From Companilactobacillus bobalius (GTDB lineage: Bacteria; Bacillota; Bacilli; Lactobacillales; Lactobacillaceae), in the NCBI RefSeq assembly GCF_009764355.1, contig NZ_LNUA01000035.1, positions 1-16,116 on the forward strand: a stretch of DNA of 16,116 nt. The letters are read 5' to 3'. The notes beneath the pieces were generated by a model. The model saw only the letters and a program-made list of their open reading frames with translations. It had not been told where the DNA came from and searched no databases. Both the position numbers and the translations under genes were made by a program. How positions within the stretch are numbered: the first letter of the stretch is position 1; the number at the start of each line of letters is the position of its first letter. Below are positions 1-6,168 of the stretch, piece by piece.

Positions 1-190
1 TTGGCTTTCGCCAATTCAGTGTTAAGACTGGTTTAGAGCTGTCAATTCCTTATGCTCCCACGCTTTGCTCGTCCGCTACCATTGACAGCAAACAGTTAGT
101 TTTTTTGAATCTTAACAAGAACTTATCTGCTATGTTCGTTTTTTAGGGCCTTATTTTTCGTTTCTAGCAATTTTAAGACTATTCATATAT
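1..190. other. Structured non-coding stretch, copy A (partial)
   Basis: Non-coding stretch homologous to 7523-7720 and 15902-16100. It contains a 9-bp inverted repeat (GCTGTCAAT at 38-46, ATTGACAGC at 81-89) around a loop of about 34 bases. In the other copies this follows a repA gene and its iterons on the high-coordinate side. Copy A is the most diverged of the three. Its own rep genes would lie to the left, outside the window. The function is unknown; an RNA structure or an origin-associated DNA structure is possible. Confidence 0.55.
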
Positions 191-214
191 ATTTATACCA
201 AAACAAAAATAAAA

Positions 215-240
215 AGCCCTCAGCAGGCTCTTAGAGGGCT
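215..240 (-). terminator. Rho-independent terminator of the small ORF
   Basis: On the minus strand, AGCCCTC (240-234) and GAGGGCT (221-215) form a 7-bp stem with a 12-base loop, followed by TTTT and a T-rich run. It overlaps the stop codon of the small ORF at 239. This is a convincing intrinsic terminator for minus-strand transcription. Confidence 0.7.
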
Positions 241-451
241 AAATAACGAAGCCTGGACGATTATTAATATCTTCTTGCCTTTTTTGCAAAAAATAAGTAT
301 CAAGGGAATCATACAGATTCCTTTTGATCTCGCCAGGTTCATTGACAAAAGCTTCAAACAATTCTTGAATATCAACTTGCCAAGGATCAGCAAGCATTTC
401 ATCAATTGGCTTTAATACTTTCTTTTCGTCAATCTTAATGACTCCTAACAT
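239..451 (-). CDS. Conserved plasmid small hypothetical protein, copy A (start codon altered)
   Basis: I do not recognise the family. The ORF encodes an acidic protein of about 70 residues without membrane segments. It is close to the ORF at 7760-7954 (shared stretches include VLKPIDEMLADPWQVDIQEL), so it is a real conserved backbone gene. In the second copy an ATG lies 8 bases after AGGAG. Here that codon is ATT, so translation must start either at ATT or at the ATG at 451, which lies upstream of the AGGAG and has no clear ribosome binding site of its own. Expression of this copy may be reduced. It sits between the structured stretch and the oriT-like site, in the same place as the other copy. 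Confidence 0.55.
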   Translation of the reverse strand: MLGVIKIDEKKVLKPIDEMLADPWQVDIQELFEAFVNEPGEIKRNLYDSLDTYFLQKRQEDINNRPGFVI

Positions 452-712
452 CAAAATAATGCTTTCAGTTTAAATTCACAGATCTTATAGCACCGTTATT
501 CAAAATTTATTACCAAGCTTATAAAGATTATCTGCACAAAGCAATTAAAAAATTTTGGCTTAAAACAGTGGGATCTGCAACACTTTTTAAATATTTAAAC
601 CATAACAATCTTAGTTAGGTGCAAACATAAATTGAATTAAAAATACAGTCAATTCAACAACGGCAAAAACAGATTTTATAGTTATCAGTAAACCGAGTGA
701 AACGAGGTCAAT

Positions 713-744
713 GCGCACTTACACCCTTGACAAGTGTCAAGGGT
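713..744 (-). other. oriT: oriT-like site A (MobQ/RSF1010-type nick core plus hairpin)
   Basis: Read on the minus strand, a perfect 10-bp inverted repeat (744-735 with 732-723, loop of 2) is followed after one base by TAAGTGCGC (721-713). TAAGTGCGC is the nick-region core I associate with MobQ-type plasmids such as RSF1010 and pSK41, where a hairpin lies just 5' of the nick core. The same arrangement, with a different stem, occurs at 8234-8263. No relaxase is encoded here, so any mobilisation would need one in trans. The match is from memory of the family, not from a search. Confidence 0.65.
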
Positions 745-754
745 AGATTTAATC

Positions 755-833
755 CCCATCGATGGGTATTATTTGTATTAGAAGGCTAGCGCCAACTATA
801 AAAAACCTAGAGTAAACCCTCAAAAACCTAGAG
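755..833. repeat. Palindrome and direct repeats between oriT A and the HTH gene
   Basis: The gap below the HTH gene holds a 12-bp perfect palindrome CCCATCGATGGG (755-766) and a 12-base direct repeat AAAAACCTAGAG at 801-812 and 822-833, with starts 21 bases apart (two helical turns). They could be protein binding sites, for example for the recombinase and HTH pair, but there is no direct evidence. Nothing similar is present next to oriT B. Confidence 0.4.
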
Positions 834-840
834 CTGAATA

Positions 841-1206
841 TCAAGATTGATCAATCACATTACGAAGGATCCAATGACTATAAGCAAGACGAGCACCAGG
901 AGTTATCACCCAGGGGTGATTAATTTCAAAAATTTGAATTTCAGTTGCTAAGTAAAGTGGCGTCTTACCATGATTAAAAGCAAAAACGGGTTGCGGAAAA
1001 TCAGGCTTATTAGCAACTTGATGAACACTTTGACGAGAGTTCATCTGCCAACGAATTTTTAAGTCTTCACGCGACAATAATTGCGGTAATTGTGTTTTTT
1101 CAATTTGAGCTTGTTGTTGCAACTTTTGTGTAAAGGCTTGTTTAGTCTTGTTTTGATGCCAATCATCAAAAAGATCATACTTGTTGGTTTCAAAATCTAA
1201 ATCCAT
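841..1206 (-). CDS. Excisionase/AlpA-like HTH protein downstream of the integrase
   Basis: A 121-residue protein. The first 42 residues are polar and Gln/Lys-rich, possibly coiled. Residues about 43-100 (LLSREDLKIRW, SRQSVHQV, PDFPQPVF, GKTPLYL, EIQIFE) have the shape of a winged-helix DNA-binding domain of the MerR/AlpA/excisionase group, in which a helix-turn-helix is followed by a wing with Pro-x-Pro and a Gly-Lys-Thr turn. The ATG at 1206 is preceded by AGGAGG with 8 bases between, and that ribosome site overlaps the integrase stop codon, so the two genes are translationally linked. A role in directing or regulating the recombinase is inferred from position. It could instead be a transcription regulator of the operon. 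Confidence 0.6.
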   Translation of the reverse strand: MDLDFETNKYDLFDDWHQNKTKQAFTQKLQQQAQIEKTQLPQLLSREDLKIRWQMNSRQSVHQVANKPDFPQPVFAFNHGKTPLYLATEIQIFEINHPWVITPGARLAYSHWILRNVIDQS

Positions 1207-1218
1207 AAAGCCAGCCTC

Positions 1219-1806
1219 CTAACCAAAATCAATTTGATCCAGCATCGTTTCGGTACTGGCCTGGTCTAAACCTAAATAAGCTAAAGTCATCGCCTCACTG
1301 GAATGATTGAGCAGATTCATGACTAAGCCAATATTATAATTTGATTGCGTGTAGACTCGATAAGCCCCGGTTTTGCGCATCGTATGAGTACCCAGATAAT
1401 TAATTCCTAACAGATCGCCAACCTTACTCATAATTTTGTAGAACTGTTTTTCCGTGATATGGCGCTCGGGGTGTTGAATGGAAGGAAAGAGCCACTCAGA
1501 GGCTAGTCTATGATTAAGTAGCCATTGACGGTACAATAAGAGCTCTGTTTGAACTGGTTTAAGATACAAGATATTAGGCTTACCCGTTTTTCGGTCGTGA
1601 ATGAACGCATTTTGTTTAATAGAACCGTCCGGATTAAAAATATCGGTTTGTTTTAAGCGCATGACATCACTCACTCGCAGTAGCGTAGCTTTGCCAACTT
1701 GAAAAACTGTATAGTTACGCCGGCCAGCTTTAAAGTTATTGAGTAAAGTATCTTGAACATCATTAAGTACATTTGAATCTTTGATTGGTAGGACAATTTG
1801 TTGCAT
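1219..1806 (-). CDS. Compact tyrosine recombinase (phage-integrase family)
   Basis: A 195-residue site-specific recombinase that would cut and rejoin DNA through a 3'-phosphotyrosine. All catalytic residues are visible: R44 (LLRVSD), K73 (RKTGK), H141 and R144 (HTMR), H168 (LLNHSS) and Y177 (AYLGL). The usual N-terminal core-binding domain is missing, as in short plasmid-borne integrases that may resolve multimers. The frame is open further upstream, but the ATG at 1806 is preceded by AGGTG with 8 bases between, and the same start (MRQVVLPIKDSN) is kept in the remnant at 11232. A large inverted repeat (1839-1887) lies just upstream and may be its target or a control element. It is followed by the HTH gene in one operon. 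A broken second copy lies at 8328-8573 and 11196-11232. Confidence 0.85.
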   Translation of the reverse strand: MQQIVLPIKDSNVLNDVQDTLLNNFKAGRRNYTVFQVGKATLLRVSDVMRLKQTDIFNPDGSIKQNAFIHDRKTGKPNILYLKPVQTELLLYRQWLLNHRLASEWLFPSIQHPERHITEKQFYKIMSKVGDLLGINYLGTHTMRKTGAYRVYTQSNYNIGLVMNLLNHSSEAMTLAYLGLDQASTETMLDQIDFG

Positions 1807-1838
1807 ATAAAAATCACCTCGTTGGTGGAGACGTAATC

Positions 1839-1887
1839 CCTTGGTACAAGCGGAAATATGAATTTCACACTTCCGCTTGTACCAAGG
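1839..1887. repeat. 17-bp perfect inverted repeat upstream of the recombinase
   Basis: CCTTGGTACAAGCGGAA (1839-1855) is repeated exactly in inverted orientation at 1871-1887, with 15 bases between. It lies 32 bases upstream of the recombinase start, between the divergent recombinase and toxin genes. There is no T-run, so it is not a terminator. It may be the recombinase crossover or accessory site, or a hairpin in the recombinase leader. Confidence 0.65.
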
Positions 1888-1918
1888 ATTTGTGTAATAA
1901 CATATTTGTTTGCTTTTT

Positions 1919-1936
1919 GATAGCCAATAAGCTATC
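1919..1936 (+). promoter_or_regulatory. Inverted repeat at the start of the toxin-antitoxin operon (possible operator)
   Basis: GATAGC (1919-1924) and GCTATC (1931-1936) are separated by 6 bases and end just before the toxin start codon. Type II toxin-antitoxin operons are usually autorepressed at such palindromes by the antitoxin or the complex. That this is the operator is inferred. Confidence 0.45.
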
Positions 1937-1944
1937 ATGTGAAT

Positions 1945-2295
1945 ATGAAAAAAATGGAATTTGACTATTATGACTGGAATGAATTTAAACAATTTTTGGA
2001 TCAATTACCTGATAAAGACGCTGCCAAATTAATTGCGACCATTCAAAATATTGAAAATAACGGTCTAATCATCGCAGAACGTCAATTATGGGTCAAAAAG
2101 CTAGAAAACAATCTCTATGAGATTCGTTCTAAGAGAGCTTCAAATATTCAGAGAGCTATCTATTTCCAAGTACAAGGATCTCAGTACTTAATCACCAATG
2201 CATTCACAAAGAAAACGCAAAAAACACCAGAAAGTGAAAAGAAAATTGCTCGGAATCGACGCAGCAAGTATTTTAACAAGGAGGACCAACAATGA
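1945..2295 (+). CDS. HigB/RelE-type toxin (Gp49-like mRNA interferase)
   Basis: About 116 residues, basic at the C terminus. The order of segments LPDKDAAKLIATIQNIE, KLENNLYEIRSK, QRAIYFQVQG, YLITNAFTKKTQKTPESE and I.R is that of the Gp49/HigB-like RelE superfamily, whose members cut mRNA on the ribosome. The toxin comes first and an XRE antitoxin second, as in higBA operons. The two genes overlap by 4 bases (ATGA). The start is uncertain: GTG at 1939 and ATG at 1945 are both possible, and neither has a clear ribosome binding site, so the toxin may be poorly translated compared with the antitoxin. Likely role: plasmid maintenance or abortive phage defence. Confidence 0.8.
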   Translation: MKKMEFDYYDWNEFKQFLDQLPDKDAAKLIATIQNIENNGLIIAERQLWVKKLENNLYEIRSKRASNIQRAIYFQVQGSQYLITNAFTKKTQKTPESEKKIARNRRSKYFNKEDQQ

Positions 2296-2576
2296 GTAAA
2301 ATTGACGCATATGTTACTGAAAGAAGTAAAAACAATCCTGATTTTGCAAAACTCGTTGAACAAGAAAACATCAATTTAGAGGTAGCAGTTAAAGTCCGTG
2401 ATCTCCGTGAAAATATGGGTATGAGTCAACGTGCATTTGCTAGTCTAATTGGTAAACCACAATCAACCATTGCTAGAATTGAAAATGGATCAATGAATGC
2501 TTCGACTAGGGTATTGTCTGAGATTGCGCAGGCAACTAATCAGCGATTAACCATTCAATTTATGCCGGTAATATAA
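2292..2576 (+). CDS. HigA-type antitoxin, XRE helix-turn-helix
   Basis: 94 residues. The C-terminal half is an XRE-type DNA-binding domain (LRENMGMSQRAFASLIGKPQ, STIARIENG, EIAQATNQRLTIQF), expected to bind the operon operator. The N-terminal part (residues 1-35) probably contacts the toxin. It overlaps the toxin stop by 4 bases and has a strong AAGGAGG 7 bases before its ATG, which would favour antitoxin over toxin synthesis. The gene after it starts 33 bases downstream on the same strand. Confidence 0.85.
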   Translation: MSKIDAYVTERSKNNPDFAKLVEQENINLEVAVKVRDLRENMGMSQRAFASLIGKPQSTIARIENGSMNASTRVLSEIAQATNQRLTIQFMPVI

Positions 2577-2609
2577 TTAAAAACTACCAATGCTAAGGAG
2601 TTAGAAATA

Positions 2610-3398
2610 ATGGATTCAGGTAAGCAATCATTAAATAATAATAAAATGTTAGAAGCAATCACAAATAATGATTTTCGCTCACTCTTAAAATTAGTCGTTG
2701 AAAATCCAGTTGCACATGTTAACAGATCTGAATATTTAGCAAAAGTATTTAAAGTAACAGAATCAGATATTATCAATGGGCACTTAGATATTTCCTTAAA
2801 AGAAAGAAAAAAAGTTGCACAAAAACAAATTACAGCAACGGTAAGAAATACTACTGTTATTTCTTTTCTTACTGGAATTCCCGGGGGAATTGCAATAGCA
2901 GGGACAATACCTGGCGATATTATTCAAAACATGGTTTACTCCATCAGATTGGCTCAACAATTAGCCTATATATATGATTTTGATGATTTGATCGAAGAAG
3001 ATGGAAAAATTCAAACAAATGGATTGTTATTATTTTTAGGAACAATGGCTGGAGTAAATGGATCAGCTTCTTTGTTGCGGGTGTCAAGTTCTAATGCTAT
3101 AAAGTATGCTTCTAAACAAATATTAGGGAAACCTTTAATGAAAACTTTGTGGTACCCATTATTAAAAAAAATAACTAGTATAGTTGCTAGCAAAACACTA
3201 ACCAAAAAGGGACTAGCCTCTGGAATTGCGAAAATTGTTCCAGTCGTTGGTGGGGTTACTTCGGGAAGTATAACTATGATTGGAATGGAAATGTCAGCTA
3301 AGAAACTAAATTCAGAGTTATTAAGGGGATTTGAACAGAATTATTCAGAAAGAGATTATGAAAAAGATATAAAAATTATTGAAGCAGAAATAATATAA
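2610..3398 (+). CDS. EcsC-like membrane-associated protein
   Basis: 262 residues. Three glycine-rich hydrophobic stretches (about 82-104 with IPGGIAIAGTIPGDI, 138-158, and 201-226) and the motif AQQLAYIYDFDDL resemble the EcsC family, in which a Pro-Gly-Gly segment is followed by a conserved AQKLAYLYG-like helix. The biochemical role of the family is unclear. Its proteins are membrane-associated and have been linked to ABC transport and stress. There is no signal peptide. The ATG has AGGAG with 8 bases before it. It follows the antitoxin by 33 bases, so it is probably co-transcribed with the toxin-antitoxin pair. That makes it an accessory or third component of that operon, or cargo beside it. 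The family call rests on motif memory only. Confidence 0.5.
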   Translation: MDSGKQSLNNNKMLEAITNNDFRSLLKLVVENPVAHVNRSEYLAKVFKVTESDIINGHLDISLKERKKVAQKQITATVRNTTVISFLTGIPGGIAIAGTIPGDIIQNMVYSIRLAQQLAYIYDFDDLIEEDGKIQTNGLLLFLGTMAGVNGSASLLRVSSSNAIKYASKQILGKPLMKTLWYPLLKKITSIVASKTLTKKGLASGIAKIVPVVGGVTSGSITMIGMEMSAKKLNSELLRGFEQNYSERDYEKDIKIIEAEII

Positions 3399-3400
3399 AT

Positions 3401-3523
3401 AGGGTCCTTATCAAGGGACTATAAATTGTATAAACACATAAATAACCCCCAATATCTACATTATAGATATTAGGGGTTATTCTTTCAATGTTTTTGAGGG
3501 GCTATTTGTTAATTATAGACCCT
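3401..3523. repeat. MITE-like/bidirectional hairpin repeat, copy 1
   Basis: A 123-base stretch between the convergent EcsC-like gene and the TIR operon. It begins AGGGTC (3401-3406) and ends GACCCT (3518-3523). Inside is an 18-bp stem with one mismatch (3441-3458 with 3464-3481, loop of 5). The core 3441-3506 recurs at 11943-12008 with a few differences. I see no clear target-site duplication. It may be a small non-autonomous transposable element, or a conserved bidirectional terminator carried along by recombination. Confidence 0.55.
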
Positions 3524-3582
3524 GAATGATTTTTAACTAAAAATGGCAATAAGTATTTTGGTATTATTTGAAAAATTGAATT

Positions 3583-3999
3583 TCAATTATGTCTTAACAA
3601 TAATAGAGCACCCATAATTACTATGAAGATTGGTAAGTAGGACATCAAAAATATGGGTCTCATCATACAACACAAAAAAGATTCTCCGGATCTAATGGGC
3701 TGCATTGAAAAATCAATATCTTTTTCATCTTTTTTCCTTACAACATCATAAAGATTTCGGAAATATCTTTCCTCTCTTAGATAAAAAGTATCGCTAACCC
3801 AAAACATTAAGCAAAAAAAGAGACATAATAACAAAATTAAGTAGCTCATAGATTTATTGATATTAGCTAAATACACAGTTATTAATCCACCAAGTATCGT
3901 CAATGACCACCCTTTTATAAGAAATGAATTAGATGACATACGATTAATAACGTCTTCAATCATTTGAATATGCAAACGCTTATTTTCACCGTTTTTCAC
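3583..3999 (-). CDS. Small multi-pass membrane protein of the TIR operon (candidate effector)
   Basis: 138 residues from a GTG at 3999 that lies 7 bases after GGAGGA. A longer reading from 4062 would overlap the upstream gene and lacks a ribosome site. A short cytosolic helix (LHIQMIEDVINRMSSNSF) is followed by membrane segments at about 27-46 and 51-70, a charged linker with YLREERYFRNLYDVVRKK, and a third hydrophobic segment at about 115-135. This layout, and the pattern of a helix ending in RM.SNSF followed by a YLR.ER.FR.LYD motif, resembles small oligomeric membrane proteins I have seen next to bacterial TIR genes and recalls SLATT-type effectors. It is the last gene of the operon, 31 bases after the second TIR gene. 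A membrane-disrupting effector triggered by a TIR-made nucleotide signal is inferred. Confidence 0.65.
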   Translation of the reverse strand: MKNGENKRLHIQMIEDVINRMSSNSFLIKGWSLTILGGLITVYLANINKSMSYLILLLCLFFCLMFWVSDTFYLREERYFRNLYDVVRKKDEKDIDFSMQPIRSGESFLCCMMRPIFLMSYLPIFIVIMGALLLLRHN

Positions 4000-4030
4000 G
4001 TATATATCCTCCAAAATATAAATTAGCCTA

Positions 4031-4711
4031 TTAGGGCTTCCTGCACATATTATAGTCAGCAATGCTATTTCTTAAAGAGATAGCTCTGTCTAAGCAGCCA
4101 TCAACATCTAATATAAAATCTTTCCACTCGATAGCAGTAATATATGAGCTATTACCAAAATAGACAGTTTTTCCATAAATCTCTTTAATATCAGGATTTT
4201 TCTGATTAAACATGTTTTTAGCTATTACTTGAAAAGTTTTATCTGTATGTATTGTTCTTACTGTCTTTTCTTTTGGATTATCTTGTTCTTCATAAGTCCA
4301 ATGAGTTATAAAATATTCATAACTATTAAGTTCATCAGGAAGAACAACTGCAATAATAGCGTTGGGTAAACTCCTTGTTGTTATTCTTGTTTGTGTACGT
4401 AAAGAATAAGCAATTTCCCATGGAATCCATTGATCTTTTTCAGGCTTGAAGCGTTCAACCATATTAGGGGAAATCAAAACTAAAGTAACTGACGAGTCCC
4501 ATATTTTTTCCTTTAATTTTGTACGTATAGTTTCATCTTTAAATACGCTTAGATCTTGGTCATCATTTTCGGCCTTGTTTAAATCATCGCCACTAAATTT
4601 AGTAGTTTGCAGGTAATCAACATAATCCCTAACGGTATTTTTATAGTATCCACTTAGTGATGCTACATTACTATCTTTGTATTTGTATGAAACAAAAACT
4701 TTGTATCCCAA
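4031..4711 (-). CDS. TIR-like domain protein (ThsB/DUF1863-type)
   Basis: 226 residues from a TTG at 4711, which lies about 8 bases after GGGGG. A TTG at 4726 is in frame, but the ribosome site then lies inside the gene. The N terminus GYKVFVSYKYKDSN is the first strand and AA region of a TIR-like fold. WDSSVTLVLISPNM (about 71-84) is a later core strand. DQWIPWEIAYSLR (about 93-105) carries Glu99 where TIR NADases have their catalytic glutamate (W..WE). This is the DUF1863/ThsB-like subfamily, whose members in Thoeris sense phage and convert NAD+ into a cyclic ADP-ribose-type signal. Residues 130-226 form a C-terminal region I do not recognise. It is flanked by another TIR gene 31 bases upstream and the membrane protein 31 bases downstream. 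Confidence 0.78.
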   Translation of the reverse strand: MGYKVFVSYKYKDSNVASLSGYYKNTVRDYVDYLQTTKFSGDDLNKAENDDQDLSVFKDETIRTKLKEKIWDSSVTLVLISPNMVERFKPEKDQWIPWEIAYSLRTQTRITTRSLPNAIIAVVLPDELNSYEYFITHWTYEEQDNPKEKTVRTIHTDKTFQVIAKNMFNQKNPDIKEIYGKTVYFGNSSYITAIEWKDFILDVDGCLDRAISLRNSIADYNMCRKP

Positions 4712-4742
4712 TACAATTTCCCCCAATTTAATAACGACCGTT

Positions 4743-5570
4743 TTATAATCTATGAGAATATAATAGATCTAACGGTTTACGGTTACCCTTATTTTGTATA
4801 GAACTCCACTGGCGTTTCCAATTCACTAAATCATCTCTCGTTATTTTTAATAATTTGGTGAGTTCTTGAGTTACATCATGCTGGAAAGGTGGGAGTTCAT
4901 TAGAACTCTTATTGATATAATCAGATTGTCTAATTTCTGTCTCTAATAGTAGTCTTTCTGGTACTTTTTTATTTATAAGCCTAGTAGTTTGAAGCTCATC
5001 ATATATCCATGGAGAATTAGTCTTATTTTTAATAGTGTTAACAACACTAATAGAATTTTCTGTGTTTAAGAAAATAATACATTCACAAGAATCAATCATG
5101 TCATGCAATGCTGATGACAATATCAAATTTACTTGGCTAGTTGAATAGTTTCGCTTGTCATAGTCATAAGTTATCATGCCATTTTTTTTATTTTTAGACA
5201 AAACACAATAATTATCATCAATCTTTTTAAGAAGATCATTTGAGTATCCCCAAACGGTTGAATCTATAAAGGCATCAATATCAAACTCATTTTTTAACCA
5301 ACACGCTATTCTCTTAGCAATCAACACATCATTGTGAGAGTGTGATATGAAAACATCATAATTGTTTTCTGGAAACCAATTATTTTTTAATTTAGTTACG
5401 TCTATTATTCCAGTTTCATCTTTCAAATCTATATTAGAGCTAACTCTATCCAATAAATTTGAACGAAGTTTACGTAAACCTGATGAATACAATTCAAGAT
5501 CTTGAGAAGAAATGTCCATAAAATCCATTTTATCTGCACGATTTAAAGTTAAGTTAAAACCCTTATACAA
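4743..5570 (-). CDS. TIR-domain protein, first gene of the candidate defence operon
   Basis: 275 residues from a TTG at 5570, 8 bases after GAGAGGGG. The first ATG (MDFMDIS, residue 15) has no ribosome site. After a 70-residue N-terminal region comes a TIR domain: YDVFISHSHNDVLIAKRIACWL (71-92), FIDSTVWGYSNDLLKKID (101-118), SCECIIFLNT (161-170), and the catalytic-type motif SPWIYDEL with Glu192. The insert around 122-150 (YDYDKRNYSTSQVNLILSSAL) separates the BB-loop region from the later strands. The C-terminal 75 residues are unassigned. The TIR fold predicts NAD+ cleavage or synthesis of an ADP-ribose-derived messenger. It opens a three-gene operon with a second, dissimilar TIR and a membrane protein, which suggests two sensors feeding one effector. 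Confidence 0.78.
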   Translation of the reverse strand: MYKGFNLTLNRADKMDFMDISSQDLELYSSGLRKLRSNLLDRVSSNIDLKDETGIIDVTKLKNNWFPENNYDVFISHSHNDVLIAKRIACWLKNEFDIDAFIDSTVWGYSNDLLKKIDDNYCVLSKNKKNGMITYDYDKRNYSTSQVNLILSSALHDMIDSCECIIFLNTENSISVVNTIKNKTNSPWIYDELQTTRLINKKVPERLLLETEIRQSDYINKSSNELPPFQHDVTQELTKLLKITRDDLVNWKRQWSSIQNKGNRKPLDLLYSHRL

Positions 5571-5652
5571 AATATATACCCCTCTCTTTTATCACTAATA
5601 TGATTTATTCAGTTAATTAACTATATAAAATTTTTGCTAATATAAGAAATCT

Positions 5653-6168
5653 TTACCAAAAGTGCCACCAGTTTTTATTGCGCTTATTTTTATACATGTC
5701 CTCTTCTGGAGAATTGTTTTGTCGTTTCTGAGATGACTTAGAAGTTTCAAGTAAGCCATTTATTTTTTGAATATGGGCTTTTAGCTCTCTATTTTCTGCT
5801 ACAGTTGTTAATTGAAGTTGTTGTTGCTGATCTATCAGTTTTATTAGATGATCTATTTGTTGGTCTTTGGTAGCAAGCTGTTTGTCACGTTGAGACTTTA
5901 AATCTGCTACTTCTCTTCTTAGAGTAGCGATTAGCTCATTATTTTCTTCGCTAGTCTTTGTCTCTTTTTTGCTACCTGTTTGTTGGTTCTTTGCTACCAA
6001 AGGCTTTGCTACTTTGTCTCTGATAATCCTTTCAGCTTTAGGGCTAATCATGTTTGTACCCTGACTATCTTTTTGCCGATTCTTTGCTGGTAGTCTTTGG
6101 TAATGATATTGAATAGTCTGTTTGGAGACATTCAATTGATCAGCAAGTTCTCTAATAGTTTTAGGCAT
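5653..6168 (-). CDS. repB: Replication-associated protein RepB (HTH plus coiled coil), replicon 1
   Basis: 171 residues. The N terminus TIRELADQLNVSKQTIQYHYQ is a helix-turn-helix. Residues about 75-140 are a Gln/Lys-rich coiled coil (LIATLRREVADLK, DQQIDHLIKLIDQQQQ), and the protein ends in KNWWHFW. This is the DUF536-like second protein of Lactobacillus Rep_3 plasmids, thought to help copy-number control or partition rather than initiation. The start chosen is the ATG at 6168, inside the 3' end of repA (8-base overlap), after an AAAGGGG about 10 bases upstream. The frame is open further upstream, but that part would lie within repA. A close homologue lies at 13963-14493. Confidence 0.85.
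   Translation of the reverse strand: MPKTIRELADQLNVSKQTIQYHYQRLPAKNRQKDSQGTNMISPKAERIIRDKVAKPLVAKNQQTGSKKETKTSEENNELIATLRREVADLKSQRDKQLATKDQQIDHLIKLIDQQQQLQLTTVAENRELKAHIQKINGLLETSKSSQKRQNNSPEEDMYKNKRNKNWWHFW

Noticed and set aside
1807..2004. Longer recombinase start at 2004
   Set aside because: The extension crosses the inverted repeat and the divergent toxin start. The ATG at 1806 has a ribosome site and the same start is kept in the remnant at 11232.
4000..4062. Longer start of the membrane protein at 4062
   Set aside because: It overlaps the second TIR gene and has no ribosome site; GTG at 3999 has GGAGGA at 7 bases.
5571..5652. Defined promoter for the TIR operon
   Set aside because: The stretch is so AT-rich that several -10-like hexamers are possible, and none has a convincing -35 at the right distance.
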